A DNA stretch of 12,992 bases from Burkholderiaceae bacterium (GTDB taxonomy: Bacteria; Pseudomonadota; Gammaproteobacteria; Burkholderiales; Burkholderiaceae_F), in the NCBI GenBank assembly GCA_013813185.1, contig JACCSD010000366.1, positions 1-12,992 on the forward strand. Direction: 5' to 3'. The notes under the pieces were generated by a model. The model saw nothing but the letters and a program-made list of their open reading frames with translations, made no database searches and had not been told where the DNA came from. Every line of letters starts with the position of its first letter. Position 1 is the stretch's first letter. Position numbers and translations under genes: made by a program. Shown here one piece after another: positions 1-7,220 of the stretch.

Positions 1-250
1 TCGGCAGAAACAGCAAGCTCACCGCGAGCAATGCGATGTGCAATCGCGCCTGCTTTTTAGGCGACAAGTAGCGCGTGGTCAGATGCGAATACGTATACCC
101 CGCGAGCAGAACCACTTGAAAGAACACTAGACACGTGGTCCACACGGCCGATGTGCCGCCGAACCAGGGCAGGATCTGTTTGGCAATGATCGGTTGCACC
201 AGAAACAGCAGAAATGCCGACAGCAGGATGGTGGAAGCGAAAAGCGGCAT
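1..250 (-). CDS. Membrane protein, fused MFS/spermidine synthase-like family (partial, N-terminus only)
   Basis: The reading frame runs off the left edge, so only the first 83 residues are present. They start at an ATG at 250 (MPLFASTILLSAF). The segment is strongly hydrophobic, with a first membrane helix at about residues 5-22 (ILLSAFLLFLVQP) and a second at about 38-52 (CLVFFQVVLLAGYTYSH). A third begins near residue 70. The string QPIIAKQILPWFGGTSAVWT followed by a second helix ending in GYTYSH is typical of the membrane half of proteins annotated as fused MFS/spermidine synthase or spermidine synthase-like. In those proteins a Rossmann aminopropyltransferase-like domain usually follows; it is not in this window, so substrate and activity cannot be judged. 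No strong ribosome binding site is visible. The frame stays open upstream of 250 for some distance, so a longer start is possible. A terminator-like hairpin lies at 282-300, just upstream. Confidence 0.72.
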   Translation of the reverse strand, partial: MPLFASTILLSAFLLFLVQPIIAKQILPWFGGTSAVWTTCLVFFQVVLLAGYTYSHLTTRYLSPKKQARLHIALLAVSLLFLP

Positions 251-281
251 CGATCGTGGTGGAAGGCGGGGAATGGGGCCG

Positions 282-300
282 AAAACGCCGCTTGGCGGCG
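282..300 (-). terminator. Terminator-like hairpin in the leader of the leftward membrane protein gene
   Basis: On the minus strand a perfect 6-bp stem CGCCGC/GCGGCG with loop CAA (300 to 286) is followed directly by TTTT (285-282). This is the shape of a short intrinsic terminator. It sits about 30 bases upstream of the ATG at 250, so for a transcript started further upstream it would act as leader attenuation rather than gene-end termination. The U tract is short and the region is GC-rich, so chance is quite possible. Confidence 0.3.
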
Positions 301-448
301 CGAAAGGCGCGCGATTGTCGCACGCGTGCACATCGGTGCCCGAGTGAAGCGCGGGCGCGTTCGCTGAAGGTTCCAAGTCGCCTTGAAGTCAGGCTTTTCG
401 GGCTTCTGGCGGGTTCAAGTGACGGTCATGTGGCGCCGAAGATCAGGT

Positions 449-1681
449 ATGGACGGCTCCCTGCACCGACTCGACGAGACTCAGCACGCCACCGATCAAG
501 GGGTCGCACTGGATCACCTGCGGCTTGGTTGGCGGCCGATCGTGGGTCGCGACCGCCGTGTTCTCGGTGTGCGGATCGAGATCAGCGTCGCGCCGGGCAC
601 TGCGGAGACTTCTTCTGCGGCAACTCTCGGAGCCGTCATCGCGGCGCTGGCCGACCAGACCACGTCGCCTTCGCGTGGCATCGTCGTTCTCGCACCGACG
701 CCGCTGTCGCTGATTGCGGATCTGCAGACGATCGGGCAGTGGAAGAGCAAGGCCAATGTGATGCTGGAAGTCGACGCTGATGCGCTGACGGCCCGACAAC
801 TCTCGCTGATCGAAGCCTCCCAGCAAGACGGACAAAGATTCGTGCTGCGCAGCTCGTCGCAGCCGCTGCCGCGCGAAGCGCACCGTCTGTTCGCGGCGGT
901 CATCGATGCGCCCGCGCAAGGCAAGCATGATGGTGTGCTCCCGCTATGGGTGCGGGACGTGCATACGCGCTCCGATGTCGAAGCGGCAATGACGTACGGC
1001 GCGCAGGCCACGATCGGTTGGCCGCTCGATGAACCGATGGTTGAACCGTCCGCGGGCCTCGAGCCGACGCGCCGCGCGGTGCTCGATATCGTGCGCCTGA
1101 TTCAGGGCGACGCCGACGTGATCGCGCTCGAGCGCGCGTTCAAGAGTGAACCGAGCCTTGCACTGATGCTGCTGTCGGTGATCAACAGCCCGGCGTTCGC
1201 GCCGACCTCCGCGCAGAACGCACCGATCACGTCGCTGCGGCACGCGATTCTGGTGCTCGGCTACAAGCGGCTGGTGCGGTGGCTGGTATTGCTGCTCGGC
1301 GTGTCTTCGGCGAGTACGCGCTCGATGCCGCTCGTCTACATGGCGGTTCAGCGCGGCTTCTTTCTAGAGGCGCTCGCCTCGCAAGTGGGCGGAGTGCGCG
1401 ATGACCTCTTCGCAGTCGGTGCATTTTCGTTACTGCAGCAGATCACCGGGCACTCGCATGAACGGCTGTTTGCATCGGCTGCGCTGCCGCGGCCTGTGCT
1501 CGATGCAGTGCGCGCGCATCAAGGCGTCTACGGTGTGTATCTCGCGCTGGCCGAAGTGATCGAGCGCGGGGACGCGATCGGCTCGGAGCGGGCGGGGCAG
1601 TTGGTCGGCGTATCGATGGGCCAGATCAACGCGGCATTGTTGTCTTCGCTCGCCGCGGCCGACGCGATCACGATGAATTAG
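449..1681 (+). CDS. EAL-like/HDOD signalling protein (degenerate EAL domain)
   Basis: From the ATG at 449 the product is 410 residues. Residues about 22-190 resemble a degenerate EAL phosphodiesterase fold: they open with LRLGWRPIVGRDRRVLGVRI, where the usual E-A-L motif is missing, and close with AAMTYGAQATIGWPLDEP, which aligns with the usual end of EAL domains (GF..FQGYFFS.P). Acidic metal-binding motifs are not recognisable, so c-di-GMP hydrolysis is unlikely. Residues about 200-390 match an HDOD domain: LERAFKSEPSLALMLLSVIN, SLRHAILVLGYKRLVRWLVL, then helices through VYLALAEVIERGD. HDOD lacks the catalytic HD residues and usually acts in protein interaction and signalling. This architecture resembles YuxH/CdgJ-type proteins linked to motility or biofilm control. 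No typical ribosome binding site settles the start. An in-frame ATG at 428 and a TTG at 383 are alternatives; I prefer 449 because it leaves a short tail before the domain. The gene converges on the Bug receptor with a 3-base gap. Confidence 0.8.
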   Translation: MDGSLHRLDETQHATDQGVALDHLRLGWRPIVGRDRRVLGVRIEISVAPGTAETSSAATLGAVIAALADQTTSPSRGIVVLAPTPLSLIADLQTIGQWKSKANVMLEVDADALTARQLSLIEASQQDGQRFVLRSSSQPLPREAHRLFAAVIDAPAQGKHDGVLPLWVRDVHTRSDVEAAMTYGAQATIGWPLDEPMVEPSAGLEPTRRAVLDIVRLIQGDADVIALERAFKSEPSLALMLLSVINSPAFAPTSAQNAPITSLRHAILVLGYKRLVRWLVLLLGVSSASTRSMPLVYMAVQRGFFLEALASQVGGVRDDLFAVGAFSLLQQITGHSHERLFASAALPRPVLDAVRAHQGVYGVYLALAEVIERGDAIGSERAGQLVGVSMGQINAALLSSLAAADAITMN

Positions 1682-1684
1682 GGA

Positions 1685-2674
1685 CTAATCCAGGCGCGCG
1701 CCGCTGCGCTTGATCACCGGTTGCCAGCGAGCGCGTTCGGCCCGTATGAAAGCGGCGAACGATTCGGGCGACCCGCCGGCGATCTGCCATCCCGCGGCTT
1801 CTATGCGCGACCTCACGTCAGGCAGCGCAAGAATCGTGTTGATCTCCCGACTGAGCTCGTCGACCCGCGCCCGCGGAGTCGCCGCCGGCGCAACGAATCC
1901 GTTCCATGCGATCGCTTCAAAGCCCGGGAAACCGCTTTCGTGAATGGTGGGCAGATCGCGCAGTGCGGGCCAGCGCTCGCGACTGGTGACTGCAAGCAGC
2001 TTGATGCGGCCCGCTTGCACCACCGGCAATAGCGTCGTCGGGTTCGACATCACCGCGTGCACGTCGCCGGCGGCGGTCGCCTGCACGGCGGGCGGCGCGC
2101 CGTTGAACGGAATGTGAACCAGAAACAAACCTGCTTCCGTCTTCAGCAACTCCATCGACAGGTGCGACGCACTGCCGTTGCCGACCGAGGCGTAGTTCAG
2201 CTGCCCCGGACGCTGCCGCGTGTAGGCAAGAAACTCCTTGAACGAATTGACCGGCAATGCGCTGGTGACGGCCAGCACGTTCGGCCCGGTGCCGACGAGC
2301 ACGATCGGCGCCAGGTCTTTCAGCGGGTCGTACGGCAGTTTCGAGTACAGAAACGGCGCGGTCGCCAACGGGCCGGTGAACGACAGGCCGATCGTTGCGC
2401 CGTCGGGCGCGGCCCTGGCGATCTCGTGCGTGCCGATGGTGCCACCGGCGGCGGGTTTATTTTCGACCAGCACCGCAACGCCGAGACGCTCGCGCAGTTT
2501 TTCGGCGACCACGCGGCCGAGCACATCGATCGACGAGCCAGGCGGCGCGGTCAGAATAATGCGCAACGTTCTGCTGGAGGAAAGCTGCGCGAAAGCCGCG
2601 CCCGACGCGGCGCTTAGTACAGCGGCTGACGAGGCGCCGACAAACCGACGACGGCCGGCGTCAATTGAGTTCAC
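1685..2674 (-). CDS. Bug/TctC-family tripartite tricarboxylate transporter substrate-binding protein
   Basis: A periplasmic solute receptor of 329 residues, the usual size for the family. The N-terminus carries a Tat-like signal, RRRFVG at residues 8-13, then a small-residue hydrophobic stretch ending AAFA-Q with likely cleavage after residue 29. The mature part begins with the family signature: RTLRIILTAPPGSSIDVLGR, VLVENKPAAGGTIGT, then YSKLPYDPLKDLAPI and LNYASVGNGSASHLSMELLK. Near the end AIAWNGFVAPAATPRARVDEL is also typical. Family members bind small carboxylates and related compounds; the ligand cannot be read from sequence. No TctA/TctB membrane subunits are adjacent, which is common for Bug paralogues in Burkholderiales. 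I chose the GTG at 2674 because AGGAAG lies 6 bases upstream of it; an in-frame TTG at 2698 would add 8 residues. It follows topB on the same strand by 54 bases and could be read through from it. Confidence 0.9.
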   Translation of the reverse strand: MNSIDAGRRRFVGASSAAVLSAASGAAFAQLSSSRTLRIILTAPPGSSIDVLGRVVAEKLRERLGVAVLVENKPAAGGTIGTHEIARAAPDGATIGLSFTGPLATAPFLYSKLPYDPLKDLAPIVLVGTGPNVLAVTSALPVNSFKEFLAYTRQRPGQLNYASVGNGSASHLSMELLKTEAGLFLVHIPFNGAPPAVQATAAGDVHAVMSNPTTLLPVVQAGRIKLLAVTSRERWPALRDLPTIHESGFPGFEAIAWNGFVAPAATPRARVDELSREINTILALPDVRSRIEAAGWQIAGGSPESFAAFIRAERARWQPVIKRSGARLD

Positions 2675-2728
2675 GCAGCGCTTCCTGTCAATTGCCAAGC
2701 GGGTAACGGACGAAAGCCCCGCTTCGCA

Positions 2729-5422
2729 CTAGCCGCGTGCCGCGGGCTTTCTGCTACCGACGTTGCGCGCGGCTTTGGCGGCGGATTTGCGAGCCACTGT
2801 CCCGCTCGGTTTTCGCGCCTGTTTGCGTGCCTTCGGCGGTGAGGCAACAGTTGCGCCGGCAACTACTGCGGGCCGAGCCCGCGTTTTCGCCACCGTGGCG
2901 GCAGGCGCAGTTTCGACCGCAACGCCGTTGGCGGTCTTGGCGGCGCGTTTGGCGGGCGCCCCGGCTTTCACCGGGCGCGGCTCGAATTCGAAGCCCGTGG
3001 TGCCGTCGGGTTTGCGTACCAGAAATGCCGAGAATTTGCGCCGCGTGCGATTCGAAACGAATCCGCGCATGAGATCGGTTCGCCCTTCGTTCAGCAGCTT
3101 GGCCATTTGGATCGAATCGATCGACTGCTGCAGGATGACTTTGCCAGAGCGGAAATCACAGCGCCGTTCGAGCTTGGCCCCGACACTGTTCTCGCACAGG
3201 TACGACATCGGCTGCTCGAACACACGGCCGCTGCACTTCGGGCACGGGCCGATCATCGTCGACTTCGAAAAATCGATTGGGTCTGAAGTGCCGTCGTCGT
3301 TGCTCTGCCCAAAATCGAATTCGATCTTCAACTCGGGCGTGATCTTTAGTACGGCCGAAAACGGCCGCCCCATTTTGCTGATGAAGCCGTTCAGGGGACC
3401 GATCGTTCGATCGCGCAGCAGCTGCTCGACTTCTTCAACTTCGAACGTGCGGCTGCCCGGGTGCTTCGGTAGCGAGAACTCGCATTTTGTGCACGCGTAG
3501 CGGCGGTAGTTCTCGACGATTTGGCCTTTGCAGCTGGGAGTCGGACACGGCGCTACCAGGGTGGCCGGATCGTCGATCGGCACCGTGTTCGATTGATAAC
3601 TCTTGGCGCGGTCGACGACTTTTTTCGTCATGCCCGCGATCTCCTTCATGAAGAGATCGCGCTTGAGCTGCCCGCGCTCCATCAGCGACAGCTTGTGCTC
3701 CCACTCGCCGGTCAGCTCTGGCGCGGTCAGCTCCTCAATATCCAGACCTTTGAGCAGCGTGATCAAGTCGAACGCCTTGCGCGTCGGCCGCAGATCCTTG
3801 CCATCGCGCACCATGTAGCGCTGATCGATCAGCCCTTCGATGATCGTCGAGCGCGTCGCCGGTGTACCGAGCCCTTTGCCGACCATCGCGGCGCGCAAGT
3901 CGTCGTCTTCCATCAGCTTGCCCGCGCCCTCCATCGCCGACAGCAACGTCGCTTCCGTGTAGCGCGCAGGTGGACGCGTTGCAAGCGCGATCGACTGCAC
4001 GTCGGTGGCTTTGACGCGTTCGCCCTGATCGATCTTCGGCAGCGATCCCTGCTCCTGCATCGCCTCGCGTCCATAGATCGCAAGCCAGCCGGGCTCGACC
4101 AGCACCTTGCCTTCGGTCTTGAACGAATGGCCTTCAATCTCGGTGATGCGGGTCGTCACCAGATACTCGGCCGCTGGAAAAAAGATCGACAAGAAACGTT
4201 TGACGACGAGGTCATACAGCTTCGCTTCGACCTCCGACAGGTGCTTGGGCGTCTGCAGTGTCGGAATGATCGCGAAGTGATCCGATACCTTGGTGTTGTC
4301 GAACACACGCTTGTTCGGCTTAACCCAGCCTTGCTTGACGATTTTCTTTGCGAACTCGCGATACGGCGTGCCGCCGAGCGCATCCATCGTCTTGCGCACG
4401 ATGGCGACGTAGTCTTCCGGCAATGCGCGCGAATCGGTACGTGGGTACGTGAGCACCTTGTGGCGCTCATACAGCGCTTGCGCGATCGACAGCGTCGTCT
4501 TGGCCGAAAAGCCGAACTTCGAATTCGCTTCGCGCTGCAACGAGGTCAGATCGAACAACAACGGGGCAAGTTGGGTACTCGGCTTCGCTTCCTCGGTCGC
4601 CGTACCAGACTTGCCGCGGCACGCGTCGGCGATCGCCGCGGCTTTCTGCCCTTCCCATAACCGCTCGGCACGTGCATCGACGTCTTCGTTCTTCTTGAAC
4701 TTCGTATCGAACCAACGGCCTTCGTAGCCGCCGGCCTTCGCATCGAAAGCTGCGCGCACTTCCCAGTAGTCACGCGCGACGAACTTGCGGATCTTGTCCT
4801 CGCGCTCGACAACGATCGCCAACGTCGGCGTCTGCACCCGGCCGACCGTCGTCAGATAGAAGCCGCCCTCCTTGCTGTTGAACGCGGTCATCGCCCGCGT
4901 GCCGTTGATGCCGACCAGCCAGTCGGCCTCGGAGCGGCTGCGCGCGGCGTCGGCCAGCGGCATCATTTCGTCGTCGCTGCGCAATTGCTCGAACGCTTCG
5001 CGGATGGCAGCCGGCGTCATCGACTGCAGCCACAAACGGCGCACCGGCTGCTTCGCCTTTGCCGCCTGCACGATGTATCGGAAGATCAGCTCGCCTTCGC
5101 GCCCGGCGTCGCACGCGTTGATCAGCTGACCGACGTCCTTGCGCTTGATCAGCCGCATCAACACCTTCAACCGCGCCTCGCTCTTTGCGATCGGCGCCAG
5201 ATCAAAGTGGGGCGGGATCACCGGCAGGTGAGTAAAAGTCCACTTGCCGCGCTTGACGTCGTATTGCTCGGGTGCACGCAGCTCAAGCAAGTGGCCGACG
5301 GCCGACGACAACACGTACTGATCGTTCTCGAAGTGATCCTGGTGCTTCTCGAAGTCGCCCAGCGAGCGCGCGATATCCGCGGCCACAGAGGGCTTCTCGG
5401 CGATGATCAGTGTTTTCGACAT
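2729..5422 (-). CDS. topB: DNA topoisomerase III
   Basis: A type IA topoisomerase of 897 residues that cuts one strand and passes another, decatenating and resolving recombination intermediates. The Toprim domain opens with KTLIIAEKPSVAADIARSLG (E9 in the conserved position) and holds NACDAGREGELIF (D105, E109). The second aspartate of the DxDxE motif is glycine here, as in the D-A-G-R-E-G form found in many bacterial TopB proteins. GRVQTPTLAIV lies at about 204-214. The catalytic tyrosine is Y326 in LTYPRTDSR. Two C-terminal zinc-finger-like modules follow: C626/C631/C644/C647 and C727/C730/C743/C755. The last 80 residues (about 818-897) are a Lys/Arg/Ala-rich, probably disordered tail, likely to bind DNA. 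The length exceeds E. coli TopB (about 650) because of the zinc modules and the tail. The start is ATG at 5422 with GAGG about 13 bases upstream. A candidate promoter lies at 5474-5501. Confidence 0.96.
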   Translation of the reverse strand: MSKTLIIAEKPSVAADIARSLGDFEKHQDHFENDQYVLSSAVGHLLELRAPEQYDVKRGKWTFTHLPVIPPHFDLAPIAKSEARLKVLMRLIKRKDVGQLINACDAGREGELIFRYIVQAAKAKQPVRRLWLQSMTPAAIREAFEQLRSDDEMMPLADAARSRSEADWLVGINGTRAMTAFNSKEGGFYLTTVGRVQTPTLAIVVEREDKIRKFVARDYWEVRAAFDAKAGGYEGRWFDTKFKKNEDVDARAERLWEGQKAAAIADACRGKSGTATEEAKPSTQLAPLLFDLTSLQREANSKFGFSAKTTLSIAQALYERHKVLTYPRTDSRALPEDYVAIVRKTMDALGGTPYREFAKKIVKQGWVKPNKRVFDNTKVSDHFAIIPTLQTPKHLSEVEAKLYDLVVKRFLSIFFPAAEYLVTTRITEIEGHSFKTEGKVLVEPGWLAIYGREAMQEQGSLPKIDQGERVKATDVQSIALATRPPARYTEATLLSAMEGAGKLMEDDDLRAAMVGKGLGTPATRSTIIEGLIDQRYMVRDGKDLRPTRKAFDLITLLKGLDIEELTAPELTGEWEHKLSLMERGQLKRDLFMKEIAGMTKKVVDRAKSYQSNTVPIDDPATLVAPCPTPSCKGQIVENYRRYACTKCEFSLPKHPGSRTFEVEEVEQLLRDRTIGPLNGFISKMGRPFSAVLKITPELKIEFDFGQSNDDGTSDPIDFSKSTMIGPCPKCSGRVFEQPMSYLCENSVGAKLERRCDFRSGKVILQQSIDSIQMAKLLNEGRTDLMRGFVSNRTRRKFSAFLVRKPDGTTGFEFEPRPVKAGAPAKRAAKTANGVAVETAPAATVAKTRARPAVVAGATVASPPKARKQARKPSGTVARKSAAKAARNVGSRKPAARG

Positions 5423-5473
5423 GGATGAAAGAAGCCCTCAAAACGAGCGGCTCCTCAGCTTGTTCCTTTTTTC

Positions 5474-5501
5474 AGGATAACAATTAAATGGAAAGCGCCA
5501 A
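5474..5501 (-). promoter_or_regulatory. Candidate sigma-70 promoter for topB
   Basis: On the minus strand TTGGCG (5501-5496) is followed by a 16-base spacer and TATCCT (5479-5474), about 52 bases upstream of the topB ATG. The spacer is AT-rich (TTTAATTG), unlike the surrounding DNA. Both boxes differ from consensus at two positions, so this is only a candidate. Confidence 0.35.
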
Positions 5502-5536
5502 GTAAGACGGTGATGCCCCGACCTCGCTTGCCTTTG

Positions 5537-5581
5537 TACTGCGCGCGTACGCGCGGCCGCTCCGAAGGGAGCGCGCCTAAC
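5537..5581 (+). repeat. 45-bp dispersed intergenic repeat, copy A
   Basis: This stretch matches 11373-11417 at 40 of 45 positions, without gaps and in the same orientation. It begins TACTGCGCGCGTACGCGCGG, with core GGCCGCTCCGAAGGGA shared by both copies. It contains a perfect 14-base palindrome CGCGCGTACGCGCG and a hairpin CGCTCC-GAAG-GGAGCG. It ends 9 bases beyond the smg stop codon, and it is oriented opposite to both flanking genes, smg and topB. No insertion-sequence features are present. It looks like a REP-type or other short dispersed element; the class is not known to me. Confidence 0.65.
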
Positions 5582-5590
5582 AGTGCGTTC

Positions 5591-6049
5591 TTAATGCAGC
5601 GCGCGGCCGTCGCCGCTGCCGAGCAATTCCTCGAGTAGCAGCACGTCGATGTCGGCTTGCTGGCTCCACAGAACCATGAGCACGATTACCTTCAACATCT
5701 CGAGCGGAATGGGAGTGTCATCGGTGGCCAGCGCGCGCTCGATGACGATCTCGCGCTGCGTCGGCGTCAGCTGCGCAGCCTGTTCGAGAAAACTGAGAAA
5801 GCCGACCGCTTCGAATCCAAGCCGCTCGAATTCGGTGGCCGCGTACACCCGAAACGCGCGCTCGCTTTCGGGACCGACGGCGATCGACTCCGAGGTCACC
5901 GTTTGCAACCCGGATAACCAGATCAGCGCGTCGGAAATCTCTTCGTCGTCGAAACCGGCATCGGTCAGCCGTTTTGAAAGCGAGTCGGAGTCCGGGCACG
6001 CATGCAGCGCACCGTAGTTTTCGTATAAGTAGACGAGGACGTCAAACAC
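5591..6049 (-). CDS. smg: Smg protein, DUF494 family
   Basis: A 152-residue cytoplasmic protein beginning MFDVLVYLYENYG, the characteristic start of the Smg/DUF494 family. It continues with an acidic, mostly helical body (LSKRLTDAGFDDEEISDALI and, near the end, LEMLKVIVLMVLWSQQADID). Length is normal for the family. The biochemical role is unknown; the name reflects its regular position next to dprA/smf and def-fmt in proteobacteria. The start is a GTG at 6049, chosen because it aligns with the conserved MFDVL start. The gene follows dprA on the same strand with 51 bases between them, so the two are probably co-transcribed, and it is followed by the repeat copy A and topB. Confidence 0.93.
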   Translation of the reverse strand: MFDVLVYLYENYGALHACPDSDSLSKRLTDAGFDDEEISDALIWLSGLQTVTSESIAVGPESERAFRVYAATEFERLGFEAVGFLSFLEQAAQLTPTQREIVIERALATDDTPIPLEMLKVIVLMVLWSQQADIDVLLLEELLGSGDGRALH

Positions 6050-6100
6050 GTGGGCGCAATCTATGCGAGCGCTAGCGCGGTGTAAAGAGTCATAGTCGGA

Positions 6101-7201
6101 TTAACGCAACCTTTGGTAGCGGTTACCCGGCAGACGCTCAACATGTTGTGCCAATTCGAGTTCAAGCAAGGCGCCGACCAGTTCGCCGGGCTCACGGCCG
6201 CTTTGCTCCACCAGCCGCTCGAGATCGACCGGGTCATGCCCGACGAGATTAAAGACATCGGCGTGCACCGCGGGTTCGACCGGCGCCTCGTCTTCGCGGG
6301 CAGTGCCGCGGCGGGCGAATCCGATTTCTTCCAGTATGTCCTGTGCAGATTCGACGAGCTTGGCGCCGTCGCGTATCAGGCGGTGACAGCCTTTCGCGAG
6401 CGGCGAGTGGATCGAGCCGGGAACTGCGAAGACCTCGCGCCCGTTTTCGGCGGCCAGTCGTGCAGTAATCAGGGAACCCGATCGCAGCGCGGCTTCGACC
6501 ACCAGCGTGCCGCGCGTGATGCCGGCGATGATGCGATTGCGCCGTGGAAAATTGTGCGCAATGGCGGGCGTGCGCAACGTGAACTCCGAGATCACGACGC
6601 CGCGCCTCCTGACGTCGGCGGTCAGGGCGCGATTGCTGGCGGGGTACGTCACATCGACCCCGGTGCCGACCACCGCAATGGTCGAGGCATCACTATCGGC
6701 GGCCAACGCGCCACGGTGCGCAGCGGCGTCGATCCCGAGCGCGAGGCCGCTGGCCACGGTGACGCCGGCCTGCGCAACGGCACGCCCGAACAACTGTGCA
6801 CTTTCGCCGCCCTGGCGAGTCGCATTGCGGCTGCCGACGATCGCGATCGATGGGCGGTTGAGCAATTCCACCCGGCCGATGGCAAACAGCACCGGCGGCG
6901 GGTCGACCGTCGCCAGCAGCGCCTGCGGATAAGCCGGATCGGCCAACGTCAGAAACGCGCGATCGGGAGCCGCGGCCAGCCAGTGTTCGGTGGCATCGAT
7001 TGCCGATTGCACTTCGGCGCTGGGCGGTTGCGCCACCGTGCGCGCGAGCGCCTCGGGCAGCGAGCGCAGCAGCGTGGAAAGGCCGGACTCGAAAATGGCG
7101 TCCGGCAGGCCGAACGTCGAAAGAAGCTGGCGCGCACTGCGCGGGCCGAGGCCCGGCGTGGCAATCAGGCGCAGCCAGGCGGCGCGTTCGGCCGCCTGCA
7201 T
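6101..7201 (-). CDS. dprA: DNA-processing protein DprA
   Basis: A 366-residue DprA/Smf protein, which binds incoming single-stranded DNA during transformation and loads RecA. An N-terminal helical SAM-like part (ATPGLGPRSARQLLSTFG, about 14-31) precedes the Rossmann-like DprA core. Core motifs are VGSRNATRQGG (122-132), SGLALGIDAAAHRGAL (151-166), VGTGVDVTYP (178-187), FPRRNRIIAGI (218-228), EAALRSGSLITA (236-247) and VPGSIHSPLAKGCHRLI (260-276). The C-terminal 50 residues (VFNLVGHDPVDLERLVEQSG and on) form the winged-helix DML1-like domain. All expected motifs are intact. The start is ATG at 7201; only AGGA directly abutting the ATG resembles a ribosome binding site, so coupling to the preceding lysM gene (19-base gap) may help translation. 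Confidence 0.95.
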   Translation of the reverse strand: MQAAERAAWLRLIATPGLGPRSARQLLSTFGLPDAIFESGLSTLLRSLPEALARTVAQPPSAEVQSAIDATEHWLAAAPDRAFLTLADPAYPQALLATVDPPPVLFAIGRVELLNRPSIAIVGSRNATRQGGESAQLFGRAVAQAGVTVASGLALGIDAAAHRGALAADSDASTIAVVGTGVDVTYPASNRALTADVRRRGVVISEFTLRTPAIAHNFPRRNRIIAGITRGTLVVEAALRSGSLITARLAAENGREVFAVPGSIHSPLAKGCHRLIRDGAKLVESAQDILEEIGFARRGTAREDEAPVEPAVHADVFNLVGHDPVDLERLVEQSGREPGELVGALLELELAQHVERLPGNRYQRLR

Positions 7202-7220
7202 TCCTGTCGGTCAGGTCGCG

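Noticed and set aside
383..448. Longer start for the EAL-HDOD gene at a TTG (383)
   Set aside because: A TTG with no good ribosome binding site adds 22 residues with no family similarity. ATG at 449, or possibly 428, is more likely.
3521..4660. Long open frame on the plus strand inside topB (379 codons)
   Set aside because: It is antisense to a fully supported topB gene, is very rich in Arg, Leu, Gln and His, and has no recognisable domain. This is the usual GC-rich shadow frame.
5513..5641. 42-codon plus-strand frame (ATG at 5513) running through repeat copy A into smg antisense
   Set aside because: It is antisense to the smg 3' end, lacks a ribosome binding site, and uses a different frame from the one open in copy B, so there is no support for coding.
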